Below, in pieces: positions 8,636 to 18,046 of a stretch of DNA of 64,000 nucleotides. The stretch spans positions 2,294,001-2,358,000 of the forward strand of contig NZ_CP081000.1 in NCBI RefSeq assembly GCF_019645875.1, read 5' to 3'. The stretch is from Mycolicibacterium senegalense (lineage in GTDB: Bacteria; Actinomycetota; Actinomycetes; Mycobacteriales; Mycobacteriaceae). Position 1 is the first letter of the stretch; each line of letters starts with the position of its first letter. Under the pieces are notes generated by a model. The model was given only the letters and a program-made list of their open reading frames with translations, had not been told where the DNA came from and searched no databases. The translations under genes and the position numbers were made by a program.

Positions 8636-9036
8636 TGGGACAGCCAGCAGCCAACGGGGCCGCCGTGGTCGTGGCGACCGATACCCACATCGTGATGGTG
8701 CCGACACCGGGCGGGCCCGTCCCGACACCGCTGCCGCATCCGTTCACCGGGCGATTGTCGGCCGGCCTCGTCAACACCGTGCTCATCGCGGGTCAACCGG
8801 CCGCAGTCCTCGGCTCCGTCGCCGCCAACCAGCCACCACACCTGCCCACGCCGCCCGGGGTCGCATTCCAGATACCGCCGGCCAATACCGGCACCGTTCA
8901 CCTGGGCAGTACCGGGGTGCGCATCGGCGGGCAGCCGGCCGCCCGCAACGGCGATCCCGTTCGCACCTGCAATGACCCCGTCGAGGCGCCGGTCGGCCAG
9001 ATCGTCGCCACCGTCCCGAATGTGCTGATCGGCTGA
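8635..9036 (+). CDS. PAAR-type spike tip protein
   Basis: 133 residues. PAAR proteins cap the spike needle with a sharp cone and can carry effectors. The sequence has the PAAR pattern: MGQPAANGAAVVVATDTHIV, PHPFTGRLSAGLVNTVLIAG, then VHLGSTGVRIGGQPAARNGDPVRTCND, with the His and Cys that usually bind the central metal near the end. There is no C-terminal toxin extension. It follows the spike gene with overlap. Confidence 0.85.
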   Translation: MGQPAANGAAVVVATDTHIVMVPTPGGPVPTPLPHPFTGRLSAGLVNTVLIAGQPAAVLGSVAANQPPHLPTPPGVAFQIPPANTGTVHLGSTGVRIGGQPAARNGDPVRTCNDPVEAPVGQIVATVPNVLIG

Positions 9037-9040
9037 TGCG

Positions 9041-9586
9041 ATGACCACCACCGAATCCGTGCTCGGCACCGACCTGCGGGTCGTGGCCGGACCACCCGGA
9101 ATGGCGGCTCACGATGCCGCCGGGCTCGACCTGCGCAGCCGACCGACTCCCGTGCAACACGCGGCGCCGCGGCCGAGTTTCGCGGCGGTCAAACCCTCCA
9201 CAGCCGCATCACGGGGGTGGCAACCGGAACCAGACGGGGTCGCGGAATTGAGCGATCTGGACACGGTGAGCGGACGTGAGAACCTGGCGCAGGCGATGAT
9301 TGTGCGCCTACTCACCCCCAAAGGTGCGCTGGCCGAGTTGGGGCATGCCGGATACGGGTCGCGGCTCGCCGAGCTGGTCGGACAGCGCAAGACCGAAGCC
9401 CTGCGGGGATTGTGCCGCGCATACATTCTCGAGACCGTCCGCGAGGAACCTCGCGTCCAGGACAAGCCGTTGGCCGTGGAATTCGATCCGGCACGAGAGC
9501 ATCTCGATGACTTCGTCGTAGAGATCACGGTGGTGCCCACTGCCGGTGGCGACCCCGTCACACTCGATCTGGAGGTCGCATTGTGA
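9041..9586 (+). CDS. Baseplate wedge protein, gp25-like
   Basis: 181 residues. About 60 residues of poorly ordered N-terminal sequence lead into a gp25/GPW domain: GRENLAQAMIVRLLTPKGAL, then LGHAGYGSRLAELVG, then a strand region VVEITVVPTAGGDPVTLDLEV. The gp25-like protein forms the core of the baseplate wedge and primes sheath assembly. It overlaps the gpJ-like gene by 4 bases, the usual pairing. Confidence 0.88.
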   Translation: MTTTESVLGTDLRVVAGPPGMAAHDAAGLDLRSRPTPVQHAAPRPSFAAVKPSTAASRGWQPEPDGVAELSDLDTVSGRENLAQAMIVRLLTPKGALAELGHAGYGSRLAELVGQRKTEALRGLCRAYILETVREEPRVQDKPLAVEFDPAREHLDDFVVEITVVPTAGGDPVTLDLEVAL

Positions 9587-11307
9587 GCGACCTGGAATAC
9601 ACCCCGCGGCCGTACCCGCACATCGTCCGAGATCTGCTGACCACTCTCACCGGCGGGACGGTGCGCGAAGCGGTGACCGCCCCGGTGGCCGGGCCACTGC
9701 AGCTGAACCAGTTGGCATCCCGCCCGATCCGGCGCATCTCGCATCTCGAAGGGGTCACCGATGTCGCCGGAACTCCGGTGCCGGTGCGGTTCACCAACGC
9801 CGACTTCGACTTGGCCGACGCCGACAACGACGGCTTACCCGACGTCGTCGTGTTTCGGGACAACGGCCGCAAGCCGATTCCGGGAACCACCCTCACAGTG
9901 AACTACTATCCGACGCAGATCGCCCGGCCGGTGCCGCTGACCGACCTCAACGTCGGCTCGGTGGTACGCACCGTGCTGGAGACGTTTGCTCGCGAAATCG
10001 CCCAGGACGAGCAGTATCTCGACCTCATCTACCGTTCGGCGTTCCTGGACACCGCCGAAGGGTCCGGTCTGGACAAAGTGGTGGCACTCATCGGCGTCAC
10101 TCGGTTGCCCGCGCGCCATCCGCTCGTCGAGGTGCGGTTCAGCCGCAATGCGACAACGGGCGGCAAGATCACCATCCCCTCGGGCACCGTCGTCACCGAC
10201 GCGGCGACCCCACCCGCGCGTTACCGCACGGTTGCCGACCTCACCCTCGAAGCAGGCGAACAGTCCCGCAGCGTGCTGGCCGCGGGAGCCACGGTCGACA
10301 CCGCGATGGTCGCCGCCGGTGCCCTGGACCGGTTGGAGACCACCCTCGGCGGCATCTCGACCGCAAGCAATCCCGCCGCGGCATACCGAGAGTCGGCGGC
10401 CGAGTCCGATGACGCGCTGCGCGTACGGGCCAGGGGAGCGCTGCACGGAAGCGTGTGCGGCACGCTGGACGCTCTGCGCTTCGGCATCTTGTCGATCCCC
10501 GGGGTCAAGGCGGTGGAACTCACCGAGTGGCCAGACGGCCAGGCCGGTGTGGTGCGCGCCGCTGTCGCCTACGTCCGTCCCGACCCGGCGGTCGAGAAAG
10601 AGGTTCGCCGCCGTATCGACGAGTTACGGCCGGCCGGGATCCGAGTCGACACCCGCACGGCAGGACGGCGTTCCGTACGGGTCAGCGTCGCACTGGTGCT
10701 GGGTGGGACCGGGGTCAGCGGCGCCGAACTGGACCGGGTGACCGATGGTGTCGAGGAACGCGTCGCGGCCAAGCTCGCCGCGCTGGAACCGGGGGCGCTG
10801 ATCCGACCCGCGGCGCTCAGCGCGGCCGCGCTGGCCGATCCGTTGATCGCCGACGCCGCGATCACCCTGAGCGACCCGTCCGCGCCCGGCGCGCCGGTAG
10901 TCCTGCAGCCCGGCGAAGTGCTCGATGTGTTGCGCCCCTTCGAGTTTCCGACACCGCAGGCCGAACGCACCCCGACCGGTGTCGTGGCAACCACCGGTGA
11001 GGTCGACCTGGTCCTGCCAGTGCAGTTGCAGACCGGCGTCACGCTCGACGATGCGACGACCGCGATCCGGCTGGCGGTCGAGGCCTACCTGGCCACGCTC
11101 GGCACCGGTGCCTCGCTGACGCTGGCCGCGGTGGCGTCGGCGTTGCAGTCCAGCCCGCTGTTCGGTCTGGTCCGCGAGCAGGCCCGCATCGTGGTCGAGT
11201 CGGCGGGAAAGTTCGTCCAACTGCTCGACGGACAGGGCAGCTACACCGTGGCCGCGGGTGAGCAGTTGCGGCAGCGGACTCTGGATGTCCACGAGGTCGT
11301 GTCATGA
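9583..11307 (+). CDS. Baseplate wedge protein, gpJ-like
   Basis: 574 residues, starting at the GTG that overlaps the gp25-like stop. The central region (VVRTVLETFAREIAQDEQYLD, SGLDKVVALIGVTRLPA, ESDDALRVRARGALHGSVCGT) and the following SIPGVKAVELTEW are typical of the gpJ/gp6/Afp11 wedge family, which forms the ring that holds the baseplate together and triggers contraction. The C-terminal ~200 residues are alternating beta/alpha repeats. A segment at 9800-9850 (DFDLADADNDGLPDVVVF) resembles a calcium-binding loop. Confidence 0.9.
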   Translation: MSDLEYTPRPYPHIVRDLLTTLTGGTVREAVTAPVAGPLQLNQLASRPIRRISHLEGVTDVAGTPVPVRFTNADFDLADADNDGLPDVVVFRDNGRKPIPGTTLTVNYYPTQIARPVPLTDLNVGSVVRTVLETFAREIAQDEQYLDLIYRSAFLDTAEGSGLDKVVALIGVTRLPARHPLVEVRFSRNATTGGKITIPSGTVVTDAATPPARYRTVADLTLEAGEQSRSVLAAGATVDTAMVAAGALDRLETTLGGISTASNPAAAYRESAAESDDALRVRARGALHGSVCGTLDALRFGILSIPGVKAVELTEWPDGQAGVVRAAVAYVRPDPAVEKEVRRRIDELRPAGIRVDTRTAGRRSVRVSVALVLGGTGVSGAELDRVTDGVEERVAAKLAALEPGALIRPAALSAAALADPLIADAAITLSDPSAPGAPVVLQPGEVLDVLRPFEFPTPQAERTPTGVVATTGEVDLVLPVQLQTGVTLDDATTAIRLAVEAYLATLGTGASLTLAAVASALQSSPLFGLVREQARIVVESAGKFVQLLDGQGSYTVAAGEQLRQRTLDVHEVVS

Positions 11308-12572
11308 CCTCGCACGCCGACGCCATTGCCGCTCGCCTGCCCACGCTGTACCGCGACGGGGAGTTGGTCAGGGGGCTGGCCGAAGTGGCCGGGCTGCAAT
11401 TGGACGTCATCGACGAGATCGCACGGATCATCCAGCGCGCACACTGGTTTGACACCACTGTCGAGCTGTCGGAGGCCGCCGCCCTTGGTGCGTTGCTGGA
11501 CATCCCGCCGCAACCCTGGCAGGGCCTGAACGAGTACCGCGCCTGGCTGCACGCGTTGCGTACTGCGAGGCTGGAGCACGGCGCCGTGAGCGTTCCCGCC
11601 CTCATGGCGTTCACGCGGCTGTATACCGAGGATTTCGAGAGGGCCAATGCGATCGACGTGCTACCGCCGTTCGGTGCCTGGGCGACCGAGTTCACCCGCG
11701 GCGGGCACGCGTTCATCGAGAACCAGCCGCAGCTGCGCACGATGCGACTCGGTGGACCCGGTTCGGCCGAACCGCTGACCCGGCAGGTCTGCCACGGCGG
11801 CTTGGATTCCGCTGCGCTGTCGGTGCTGTACGTCGGAGGCCGGCACAGTGAATACGTTCCCGTCCTTGTCAACGCCACCACGGGCGAGGGCCTGGCCTTC
11901 CTCGGTGAGTTGCGCCTCGGCGATCGGTTGTGGCTGCAGGCTCGCCCCGACGGTTCGATCACCGCGCAGCTCAACCGATCCGACGCCACCGCCCAGCTGC
12001 ACGGCATCCGCCAGGTGGTTGCCGGTACCCCGTGGAAGCCGGCCGATGTGGGCGCGCCACGAGCCTTGACCCTGCGGCCCGGGCCCAACGATCTGTGGTT
12101 TCTGCCGGTCGCCCACTTCGACGCCCCCGGACTCGACCGAGCGCTGCTCGCGCTGGCCGGGCTGGATCTCTCCGAGGGACGTTGGGACACATCATATTTC
12201 GACCACGCCCTGTTCTATCTCGACCCGGCCGCCTACCTGGATCTGAGCTGGTTCGAGCGCCGTCCCGCCACGATTCGGCTCGACTTGGACGCCGCCGCTC
12301 TGGTCAGTGACACCGGTCGCCTCGAGGCCGCCCTCGAGGCGCGCGAACAGCTGTGCGGATCGGTCGGTACCGGTATCCGTGAACTGGCCGCTGCCGGGGT
12401 GAACGCCGAGGCGCGGTTCCGGCCGCTGCACGACAGCCAACGTCAACTCGATCATCTGGCCGGGATCAGCGGGCTGGCGCAACACGAAATCGGCACCGTC
12501 GGCATCGGCCGGCTGACCGACTCCGGCGGCCTGTTCGGCGTCACTGCATATGACGACAGCACCTACGCGTAG
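11304..12572 (+). CDS. Tail-protein-I-like baseplate component
   Basis: 422 residues. The N-terminus (IAARLPTLYRDGELVRGLAEV, DVIDEIARIIQRAHWF) has the helical start found in gpI/Afp12-type wedge or fibre-adaptor proteins. The middle and end are beta-rich, with an HGIRQVVAGTPWKPADVG segment. It directly follows gpJ with a 4-base overlap, the canonical order. It probably joins the wedge to the fibre-like proteins encoded next; the C-terminal half has no recognised family. Confidence 0.7.
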   Translation: MTSHADAIAARLPTLYRDGELVRGLAEVAGLQLDVIDEIARIIQRAHWFDTTVELSEAAALGALLDIPPQPWQGLNEYRAWLHALRTARLEHGAVSVPALMAFTRLYTEDFERANAIDVLPPFGAWATEFTRGGHAFIENQPQLRTMRLGGPGSAEPLTRQVCHGGLDSAALSVLYVGGRHSEYVPVLVNATTGEGLAFLGELRLGDRLWLQARPDGSITAQLNRSDATAQLHGIRQVVAGTPWKPADVGAPRALTLRPGPNDLWFLPVAHFDAPGLDRALLALAGLDLSEGRWDTSYFDHALFYLDPAAYLDLSWFERRPATIRLDLDAAALVSDTGRLEAALEAREQLCGSVGTGIRELAAAGVNAEARFRPLHDSQRQLDHLAGISGLAQHEIGTVGIGRLTDSGGLFGVTAYDDSTYA

Positions 12573-12586
12573 GGACAGGAGACGAC

Positions 12587-13090
12587 ATGCGAGCGCAGTT
12601 GAGGATAGAACTCGTCGACCGGTACGGGACCGTGTTACAGGCGCGCGAAGCCCACAACACGGTGTTGCGCACCGGCGGCCAGCTGATCGCGGAGTTGTTC
12701 ACCGGTGCCGGCGCCCCGATCACCCACATGGCGGTCGGCACCAGTGATGCCGACCCCACTGCCGTCGCGGTGGCGGCGCTCGGAAACGACGACGGCACCG
12801 GCCAACCGGGAATCACCGGCGACACCGTCGCGGCGATTCCTGCCGAGGCGTTCACCACCTCGGTCGACGAGACGCGAAGTCGGGTTCTGGTCAAGGTGCG
12901 GGCCACCCTGCCCAACGCGGCCGGGGTCGGAACGCTTCGTGAGGCCGCTCTGATGTCCCGGCGGGCAGGTGGTGACGTGCTCTACAACCGGGTCGTCTTC
13001 CCGCCGGTGACCAAGGCGGCCGACCACGACCTGACCTTGTTCTGGGAGGTCGAATTCCCGTTCGGAGACCTGCAGTGGCTGGCCCGCTGA
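12587..13090 (+). CDS. Phage-tail-like protein, probable fibre or baseplate accessory
   Basis: 167 residues, beta-rich, no catalytic motif. The pattern EAHNTVLRTGGQLIAELFTG, then ITHMAVGTSDA, then GTLREAALMSR with a closing DHDLTLFWEVEF is common among small tail-fibre-associated proteins of contractile phages. It sits between the tail-I-like gene and the two DWN-module proteins, 14 bp after the former. The exact role is uncertain. Confidence 0.6.
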   Translation: MRAQLRIELVDRYGTVLQAREAHNTVLRTGGQLIAELFTGAGAPITHMAVGTSDADPTAVAVAALGNDDGTGQPGITGDTVAAIPAEAFTTSVDETRSRVLVKVRATLPNAAGVGTLREAALMSRRAGGDVLYNRVVFPPVTKAADHDLTLFWEVEFPFGDLQWLAR

Positions 13091-13118
13091 GGGCCGCGCC
13101 GAGACAAAGGAGACGCTG

Positions 13119-14072
13119 ATGCCAGTCGCCAAGAGCAGCCTCAGCATCAGGCTGCAAAACTATCCGCCGGCCAACCGGGATGCCGTGGTCACACTGACCA
13201 ATCCGGTCACCGGCCAAACGCTGGAACGCAAACCGTTCCTGGACGGCACCCTGCTGGTCCGCGACCTCGATCCGGGTCAGTGGCAGATCGCGGTCAAACA
13301 CCCCAACGTGATATCGCCGTTGTTCACCGGCGTGGTCACCACGTTGCCGGTGCCACTACCGACCTTCGTCCCGATCCCGATCCGGCCCGATGACTTCCGG
13401 GACACCCCGATCCAGGATGTGCCGGATGCCGACCTGGGACCTGTTCAGCAGACGGTGACCGCGGCCCGCACGAGCGCGACGGCGGTCGGTGGCAAGGCGC
13501 CGGGGGAAGCGATCCGCGCCGGCGACTGGAATCAGTTGGTGAATGCGGTGGCGGATGTGGCCGGGGCAGTGCTCGAGCTGACCGCGCTGGTCAGCCCGCG
13601 TGGACATGACCACCCCGAGATCGCCGCCAAGATCGATGAGGTGCAGGGCAACCTGCGCCGGTTCATCACCTCGTTCGGCAACAGCATGCTCGAGCTGCGG
13701 CGCGACATCGAAAGCCAGAACCTGCGCCGGGTCACCACAAAGGTGCTCGACGTCGGGGGAGTCGTCGGCGCCGACCGCGACCGGATCCTGGCACGGGTCG
13801 ACGACCTCGAATTGGCCCGGCAGAGCAGCACTTTGGAGTATTCGCAGAAGCTGGCCGATGCGGGTGCGGTGCTGTCGGCCGAGGTGCAGCACATCGCTCA
13901 GGCACAGGGCGCCGATGCCGACGCGTTCCTGAACAACGACAACGTCAAGACCATGGTCGGTATCACGCAGGCCTTCGCCGCCGGCGGTGGCGCCCTGAGC
14001 GCCGACCAGGAACTCGACACCTATCGGCGTACCAGCCTGCTGCAGCGCACCACCAAGCTCGGGGGGAGTTAG
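13119..14072 (+). CDS. Fibre-like protein with DWN/GHDHP module
   Basis: 317 residues. Residues 1-100 are a beta domain resembling a carboxypeptidase-regulatory or Ig-like fold (LVRDLDPGQWQIAVKHPNV). Residues ~125-170 carry the module GEAIRAGDWNQLVNAVADVAG ending in GHDHPEI, which is repeated in the next gene. The rest is long helix, probably coiled coil (LRRFITSFGNSMLELRRDIE, AGAVLSAEVQHIAQAQG). GGAG lies upstream of the ATG. A structural, rod-like part of the baseplate or fibre network is likely; no enzyme motif is seen. Confidence 0.6.
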   Translation: MPVAKSSLSIRLQNYPPANRDAVVTLTNPVTGQTLERKPFLDGTLLVRDLDPGQWQIAVKHPNVISPLFTGVVTTLPVPLPTFVPIPIRPDDFRDTPIQDVPDADLGPVQQTVTAARTSATAVGGKAPGEAIRAGDWNQLVNAVADVAGAVLELTALVSPRGHDHPEIAAKIDEVQGNLRRFITSFGNSMLELRRDIESQNLRRVTTKVLDVGGVVGADRDRILARVDDLELARQSSTLEYSQKLADAGAVLSAEVQHIAQAQGADADAFLNNDNVKTMVGITQAFAAGGGALSADQELDTYRRTSLLQRTTKLGGS

Positions 14073-14075
14073 GCG

Positions 14076-15560
14076 ATGGCCACCGTTGCCGACATCGAGC
14101 GGCTGAAAGCCCTCACCGACCGGTTGTTGCCGCTGTCGTCGCGGGCTCGTGGCGAAGTGATCGCCGCCGCAGACTGGAACACTGTGGTCGGCGCATTGCT
14201 GGAAGTGGCTCGCGCGGTCGTCGCCGCCGGCGTGCCGACCGCGGTACCCGCCCATGACCATCCCGACCAGGTCACGCTGGGCTGGCTGGATCCGCGGCTA
14301 CGGGCACTCATCGAAGGTGGACCGCTGTCCGATCCCGGGGCTACGGCCCGGGTCACGTCGATCGAACGTCAGGCGGCGCTCGTCAGCGGGCGGCTCGATG
14401 ACGTGAGCCGTGAGGTGCGCGAACTGCGGACGGTCACCGGCCGGCAGGAGACCAACGACCTGGACCGGGCCTCGGCCCTGACCGTGTTGTCCCGCACCGT
14501 GTCCGGAATGAAGGACCCGCGCAACGAGATCGCCGCGCTGCGCTCGTCACTGGACGCCATCTCCACCAATGTGTCGGCAGTCAGCGCCTTCGCCACCGGG
14601 CTCGGGGACCTCACCCCGGCCGCCTTGCTCGACGGCCTGAGCCAGATCGACCAGCTCAGGCAACGCCTCACCACGCCCACCGGAACACTGTTGGATGCCG
14701 CCGAGTTCGAACGCCGCCTTACCGAGCTGCAGACCACTTTGGTGACCGAGCAGGAACTCACCGACGCGATCAAGAGCCGGCCGGCGCGGCTGACTGCCGC
14801 CGTCAAAGCAGAGTTGTTGGACGAGACCAGGGTTACCGCGCAACGTCAGGCCGAAGACAGTGCACGGACGCTGACCGAGGCGATGCAAACCCAGCTCAGC
14901 ACCCGCATCGACGAGGTGATCCTGTCCGCGGTGCAGGCCGCCCGCGACGCCGCCGCCGACTTCCGCGGCGAGTTGCAGACGAGGATCACCACCCACCTGA
15001 CCGAGCTTATCCAGCAGGGGCAGACGGCCAGTGACGACAGGCTGACCGAGCGTGTCGACGCCGCCGCCTCGGCCCTGCGCGCCACGGTCGATCAGCGGAT
15101 CACCGAACTGCAAGGGTCGTTGGATGACCGGGTGAGCGCCGCGATCACCGAGGCGCGCCCCGAGCTGTTGGCCGCGTTCACCGCGACCGTGGACGACCGG
15201 ATCAGCGGACTCACCAGGCAGCTCAGCACTTTTCAAACCGGGCTCGACGAGATCCGGGTCGGGCTGAACGCTACGAACACCGAGCTGGCCGCCGTCCAGC
15301 AGCGCACAAACGCCACACTGGACAGCCGTGACGCCGCCCTGCGGGCCGAGATGGTAACCGAACGGCGCCGGGTCGACGGGCAGCTGTCCGAGCTACAACG
15401 TCAGGTCACGCCGCGGCCGACCGGGATCACCCGTGAAGAGCTGCTGACCGAGCTGGGTCGCAACAATGACCAGTTGCGGTCGGAGATGACCAGGCTGGCA
15501 ACACATGTGGATCCCGGGCCTGGCATCGTGCTGGGCCCGATCGTGCGGCCGCGCGGATAA
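14076..15560 (+). CDS. Long coiled-coil fibre-like protein with the same DWN/GHDHP module
   Basis: 494 residues. Residues ~20-65 contain RGEVIAAADWNTVVGALLEV and HDHPDQ, a copy of the module in the preceding protein. From about 90 to 480 the sequence is nearly all heptad-like helix (for example TRITTHLTELIQQGQ, LRATVDQRITELQGSLDDR), enough for a coiled coil tens of nanometres long if continuous. It could be a tail-fibre shaft or a collar/whisker-type element. It starts 3 bases after the previous stop. Function is inferred from architecture only. Confidence 0.65.
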   Translation: MATVADIERLKALTDRLLPLSSRARGEVIAAADWNTVVGALLEVARAVVAAGVPTAVPAHDHPDQVTLGWLDPRLRALIEGGPLSDPGATARVTSIERQAALVSGRLDDVSREVRELRTVTGRQETNDLDRASALTVLSRTVSGMKDPRNEIAALRSSLDAISTNVSAVSAFATGLGDLTPAALLDGLSQIDQLRQRLTTPTGTLLDAAEFERRLTELQTTLVTEQELTDAIKSRPARLTAAVKAELLDETRVTAQRQAEDSARTLTEAMQTQLSTRIDEVILSAVQAARDAAADFRGELQTRITTHLTELIQQGQTASDDRLTERVDAAASALRATVDQRITELQGSLDDRVSAAITEARPELLAAFTATVDDRISGLTRQLSTFQTGLDEIRVGLNATNTELAAVQQRTNATLDSRDAALRAEMVTERRRVDGQLSELQRQVTPRPTGITREELLTELGRNNDQLRSEMTRLATHVDPGPGIVLGPIVRPRG

Positions 15561-15569
15561 GGCCGACGC

Positions 15570-16472
15570 ATGATCGCCGACTTGGAGACCCGACTCGCCG
15601 ACGTTCTCGGCAGCCGTCTCGCCGCGCCGCTGGCGGGCCGGGTGTTCGTCACGCCGGGACCGGCCAACGCCAACCAGATCACCGCGCTGGTGGGTGTCAG
15701 TCGAGCCGAGGTGGTCGCCGAGAAGTTCGGGGCCGGCCGTCGGCCCGAGCAGGTTCCCGGCGCCGACGACCCCCGTCGGGTGGTGCGGCTGAGTTGCGGG
15801 ATCCGCGTCGAGGTCCGGTCCGGCGCCAACGGAACCCGCGCGCAGACCGCGACGGCACTCGACGCACTGCTGTACGAACTGGACAGCCAGGACCTGCGCA
15901 GCGGCCGCGCTTTGACCGCGCCGGGAGACCCCGGGTTCGTTTTGGATTATCTGCTGCCCGAGTCTGTTTCGATTCTGCCGAGTTCGGATTCCGATGCGCT
16001 GCCTGCAGTCGAAATGCGTGCCGACGGCTGGTTCTGGCCACGGAACACGCCCGGTATCACCGGGGTCGAGATCACCGCCGCGCTGGTACGGACCGCGACA
16101 TTGCCGGTGGCGCTGGAACCGTGGCCGCTGCTGATCCGGGCCGGGGATCCGTTGGTTCCGTTGACTGTCCGGGTCGGTGCTGTGGGTACGTCACGGCTGA
16201 CCGGTGACGCGCCGACGGTCAGCCCGTTCGGTGAGCTCGCGGTGCGAGTGGTCGATGCCGGCGGGCGACCCGGCGCGGGGAACCTGTCAGGAGGGGCGGT
16301 GGGGCCGGGCGGTACCCGGTTGATCACCCTCGCCGGCGACGCCGCGGAGTTCGGTTATGAGCCCCCGGCCGGGCCCGCCGAGGACCAGCTGGTGGTCTGC
16401 GTGGCCCACGCCGGCGCCGCCCCCGCTGTGGGCATCGAACTGGCCCGGTTCCCGCTGGCGGTGACCGGATGA
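15570..16472 (+). CDS. Unknown tail-operon protein, possible tail-terminator-like N-terminus
   Basis: 300 residues. Residues 1-130 (MIADLETRLADVLGSRL, VVRLSCGIRVEVRS, ATALDALLYELDSQDLRSG) resemble small tail-terminator or DUF4255-like proteins, which cap the tube end. The rest is two beta-sandwich-like segments (EPWPLLIRAGDPLVPLTVRV and AEFGYEPPAGPAEDQLVVCV). The terminator idea is a guess from pattern; no search was possible. It overlaps the next gene by 4 bases. Confidence 0.5.
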   Translation: MIADLETRLADVLGSRLAAPLAGRVFVTPGPANANQITALVGVSRAEVVAEKFGAGRRPEQVPGADDPRRVVRLSCGIRVEVRSGANGTRAQTATALDALLYELDSQDLRSGRALTAPGDPGFVLDYLLPESVSILPSSDSDALPAVEMRADGWFWPRNTPGITGVEITAALVRTATLPVALEPWPLLIRAGDPLVPLTVRVGAVGTSRLTGDAPTVSPFGELAVRVVDAGGRPGAGNLSGGAVGPGGTRLITLAGDAAEFGYEPPAGPAEDQLVVCVAHAGAAPAVGIELARFPLAVTG

Positions 16473-18046
16473 TGGCGGCGCTCGACGTGCTCACCTTGCT
16501 CTCACCGGAGCAGAAGACGGTTCGGTTGGACGCCGTCGCTGTCGTCGGCGCGCAGACCCAGCAGATCTTCGTGCTGCCCCCGATCGTGGAAGTCCCCGCT
16601 GAGGGGCTGGAATTCCGATTCGACTGGGGGCCAATGTTATCCGGGGCCGACCGGGCGGAATTGGACCCGGTGACGATCGAAGTGCAGGCGGTCAGGGCAG
16701 CGGACTTCGCAGGCTATCCGCTCGGCGAGCTCGCCACCGGGCCGGGCACCGAGCTGACTGTGAACGTGCCTGCCGGACGGCGGATCCGGGCGCTCAAGCT
16801 CACCGGGCTGAAGGCCGACGGGCGGACCTTCGGGTCCGCGGACAACCTGAAAGTCAAGGGTTATCGGATCATGGTCAGTCAGCGCGGCGCGCAGGGCATT
16901 TGGACGCCGGCGGTGGCTGTACCCCCCGTAGACGGGAGCGGTCCGATACCGCCGATGCTGACCGGGGCCACCTTCGACAATGCCGTGCTGCGCGTACCGG
17001 ACCTGCCGGGTCCGCTGCGCATAGCCGTGGTCAAGGGCGCCGACCCGGCCGAGTTCGAGTTCCTTCCGTTGACCGTGCAACACGTCTACGGGTGGGCCGC
17101 GCCGGTCCCGGTCGATCTCACCTTGACCGGTCCGGACGGTGCGACGTTGTGGAGTTTTCCGGGTCCGTTGCCCGAGGGCAGCGCACAGCAGCAGGATGTC
17201 ACAGTGGCGCTGTCCGCCGCGGTCGATAAGTTGCGGGCCGCGGCGTCACCAGTGGCCGGCAGCATCAAGCTCACCAGCAAATTCCCGTGCCAGGTGCGGT
17301 TCCGGCTCACCCCGGTGACCGGTGAACTGATTCGCGAACTCCCAGGCACCGCCACTGTCGAACTGGCCGGCGAGCCGGTCGGGTTGCCCGTTGATTCGCC
17401 GTTGCCGCAGGCCGCCCCGACGACGGTGGTGGCCGATGTGCGGGTCACCTATAACGGCAGTCGGCTGGCCGAGGTGTCCGATCCGATGCCGGCCGTGGGG
17501 GCCCAGCGTGGCGTAGTGGTCCGCCAGGATGCGGTGCTGCGGGCCCTGCCGCCGCTGGCATTGCGCGGTGAGCAGATCAGCCGTATCGGTCTGGTCGGCT
17601 ACTGCCCGCAGCCGAGCGCGCTGTTGGTGCGCCTGGTGGCAGCGGCCCCCACTGTGCGCGGAACTCCCGCGAAGGTGCTCGGCGCACCCGGCACTGTCTC
17701 CGTCGACGCGTCCACCGCCCTCGGCGTTATCTGGATCGACCTGCCGCAGCCGGTGCGCGTCGAGGAATCCGCTGCGATCGAGGTCAGCGCCGGCACCGGG
17801 ACGCTGTACTGGGTCGCCGACCCGGATCCGCTGGTGCGCATCGTGGTGGTCGATCCAGATCCCGCCGGTCGCCCTGTGCGGTTGGGCGGCCACACCTTGC
17901 TGACCGTCGATCAGCCGGCGATCGCGACGGTGCGGGCCTCATTACCTGCCGAAGCGTTCCTCGGCACGGCACCGGTGTTGGCCAGCGCCCTGTTCTGCAC
18001 CGTCGAAATCACCGACGCCCGGCTGAGCTACCCGCGGGGGACATGA
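16469..18046 (+). CDS. Beta-rich tail-operon protein of unknown function
   Basis: 525 residues, family not recognised. There is no signal peptide, transmembrane helix or enzyme motif. The sequence is a series of strand-rich repeats such as LTVNVPAGRRIRALKLTGLK, VPVDLTLTGPDGATLWSF and VRVEESAAIEVSAGTGTLYW, suggesting several Ig-like or jelly-roll domains. In this setting it may be a surface-exposed fibre tip, a receptor-binding protein or a decoration of the particle. It overlaps genes on both sides by 4 bases, so it is clearly part of the operon. Confidence 0.6.
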   Translation: MMAALDVLTLLSPEQKTVRLDAVAVVGAQTQQIFVLPPIVEVPAEGLEFRFDWGPMLSGADRAELDPVTIEVQAVRAADFAGYPLGELATGPGTELTVNVPAGRRIRALKLTGLKADGRTFGSADNLKVKGYRIMVSQRGAQGIWTPAVAVPPVDGSGPIPPMLTGATFDNAVLRVPDLPGPLRIAVVKGADPAEFEFLPLTVQHVYGWAAPVPVDLTLTGPDGATLWSFPGPLPEGSAQQQDVTVALSAAVDKLRAAASPVAGSIKLTSKFPCQVRFRLTPVTGELIRELPGTATVELAGEPVGLPVDSPLPQAAPTTVVADVRVTYNGSRLAEVSDPMPAVGAQRGVVVRQDAVLRALPPLALRGEQISRIGLVGYCPQPSALLVRLVAAAPTVRGTPAKVLGAPGTVSVDASTALGVIWIDLPQPVRVEESAAIEVSAGTGTLYWVADPDPLVRIVVVDPDPAGRPVRLGGHTLLTVDQPAIATVRASLPAEAFLGTAPVLASALFCTVEITDARLSYPRGT

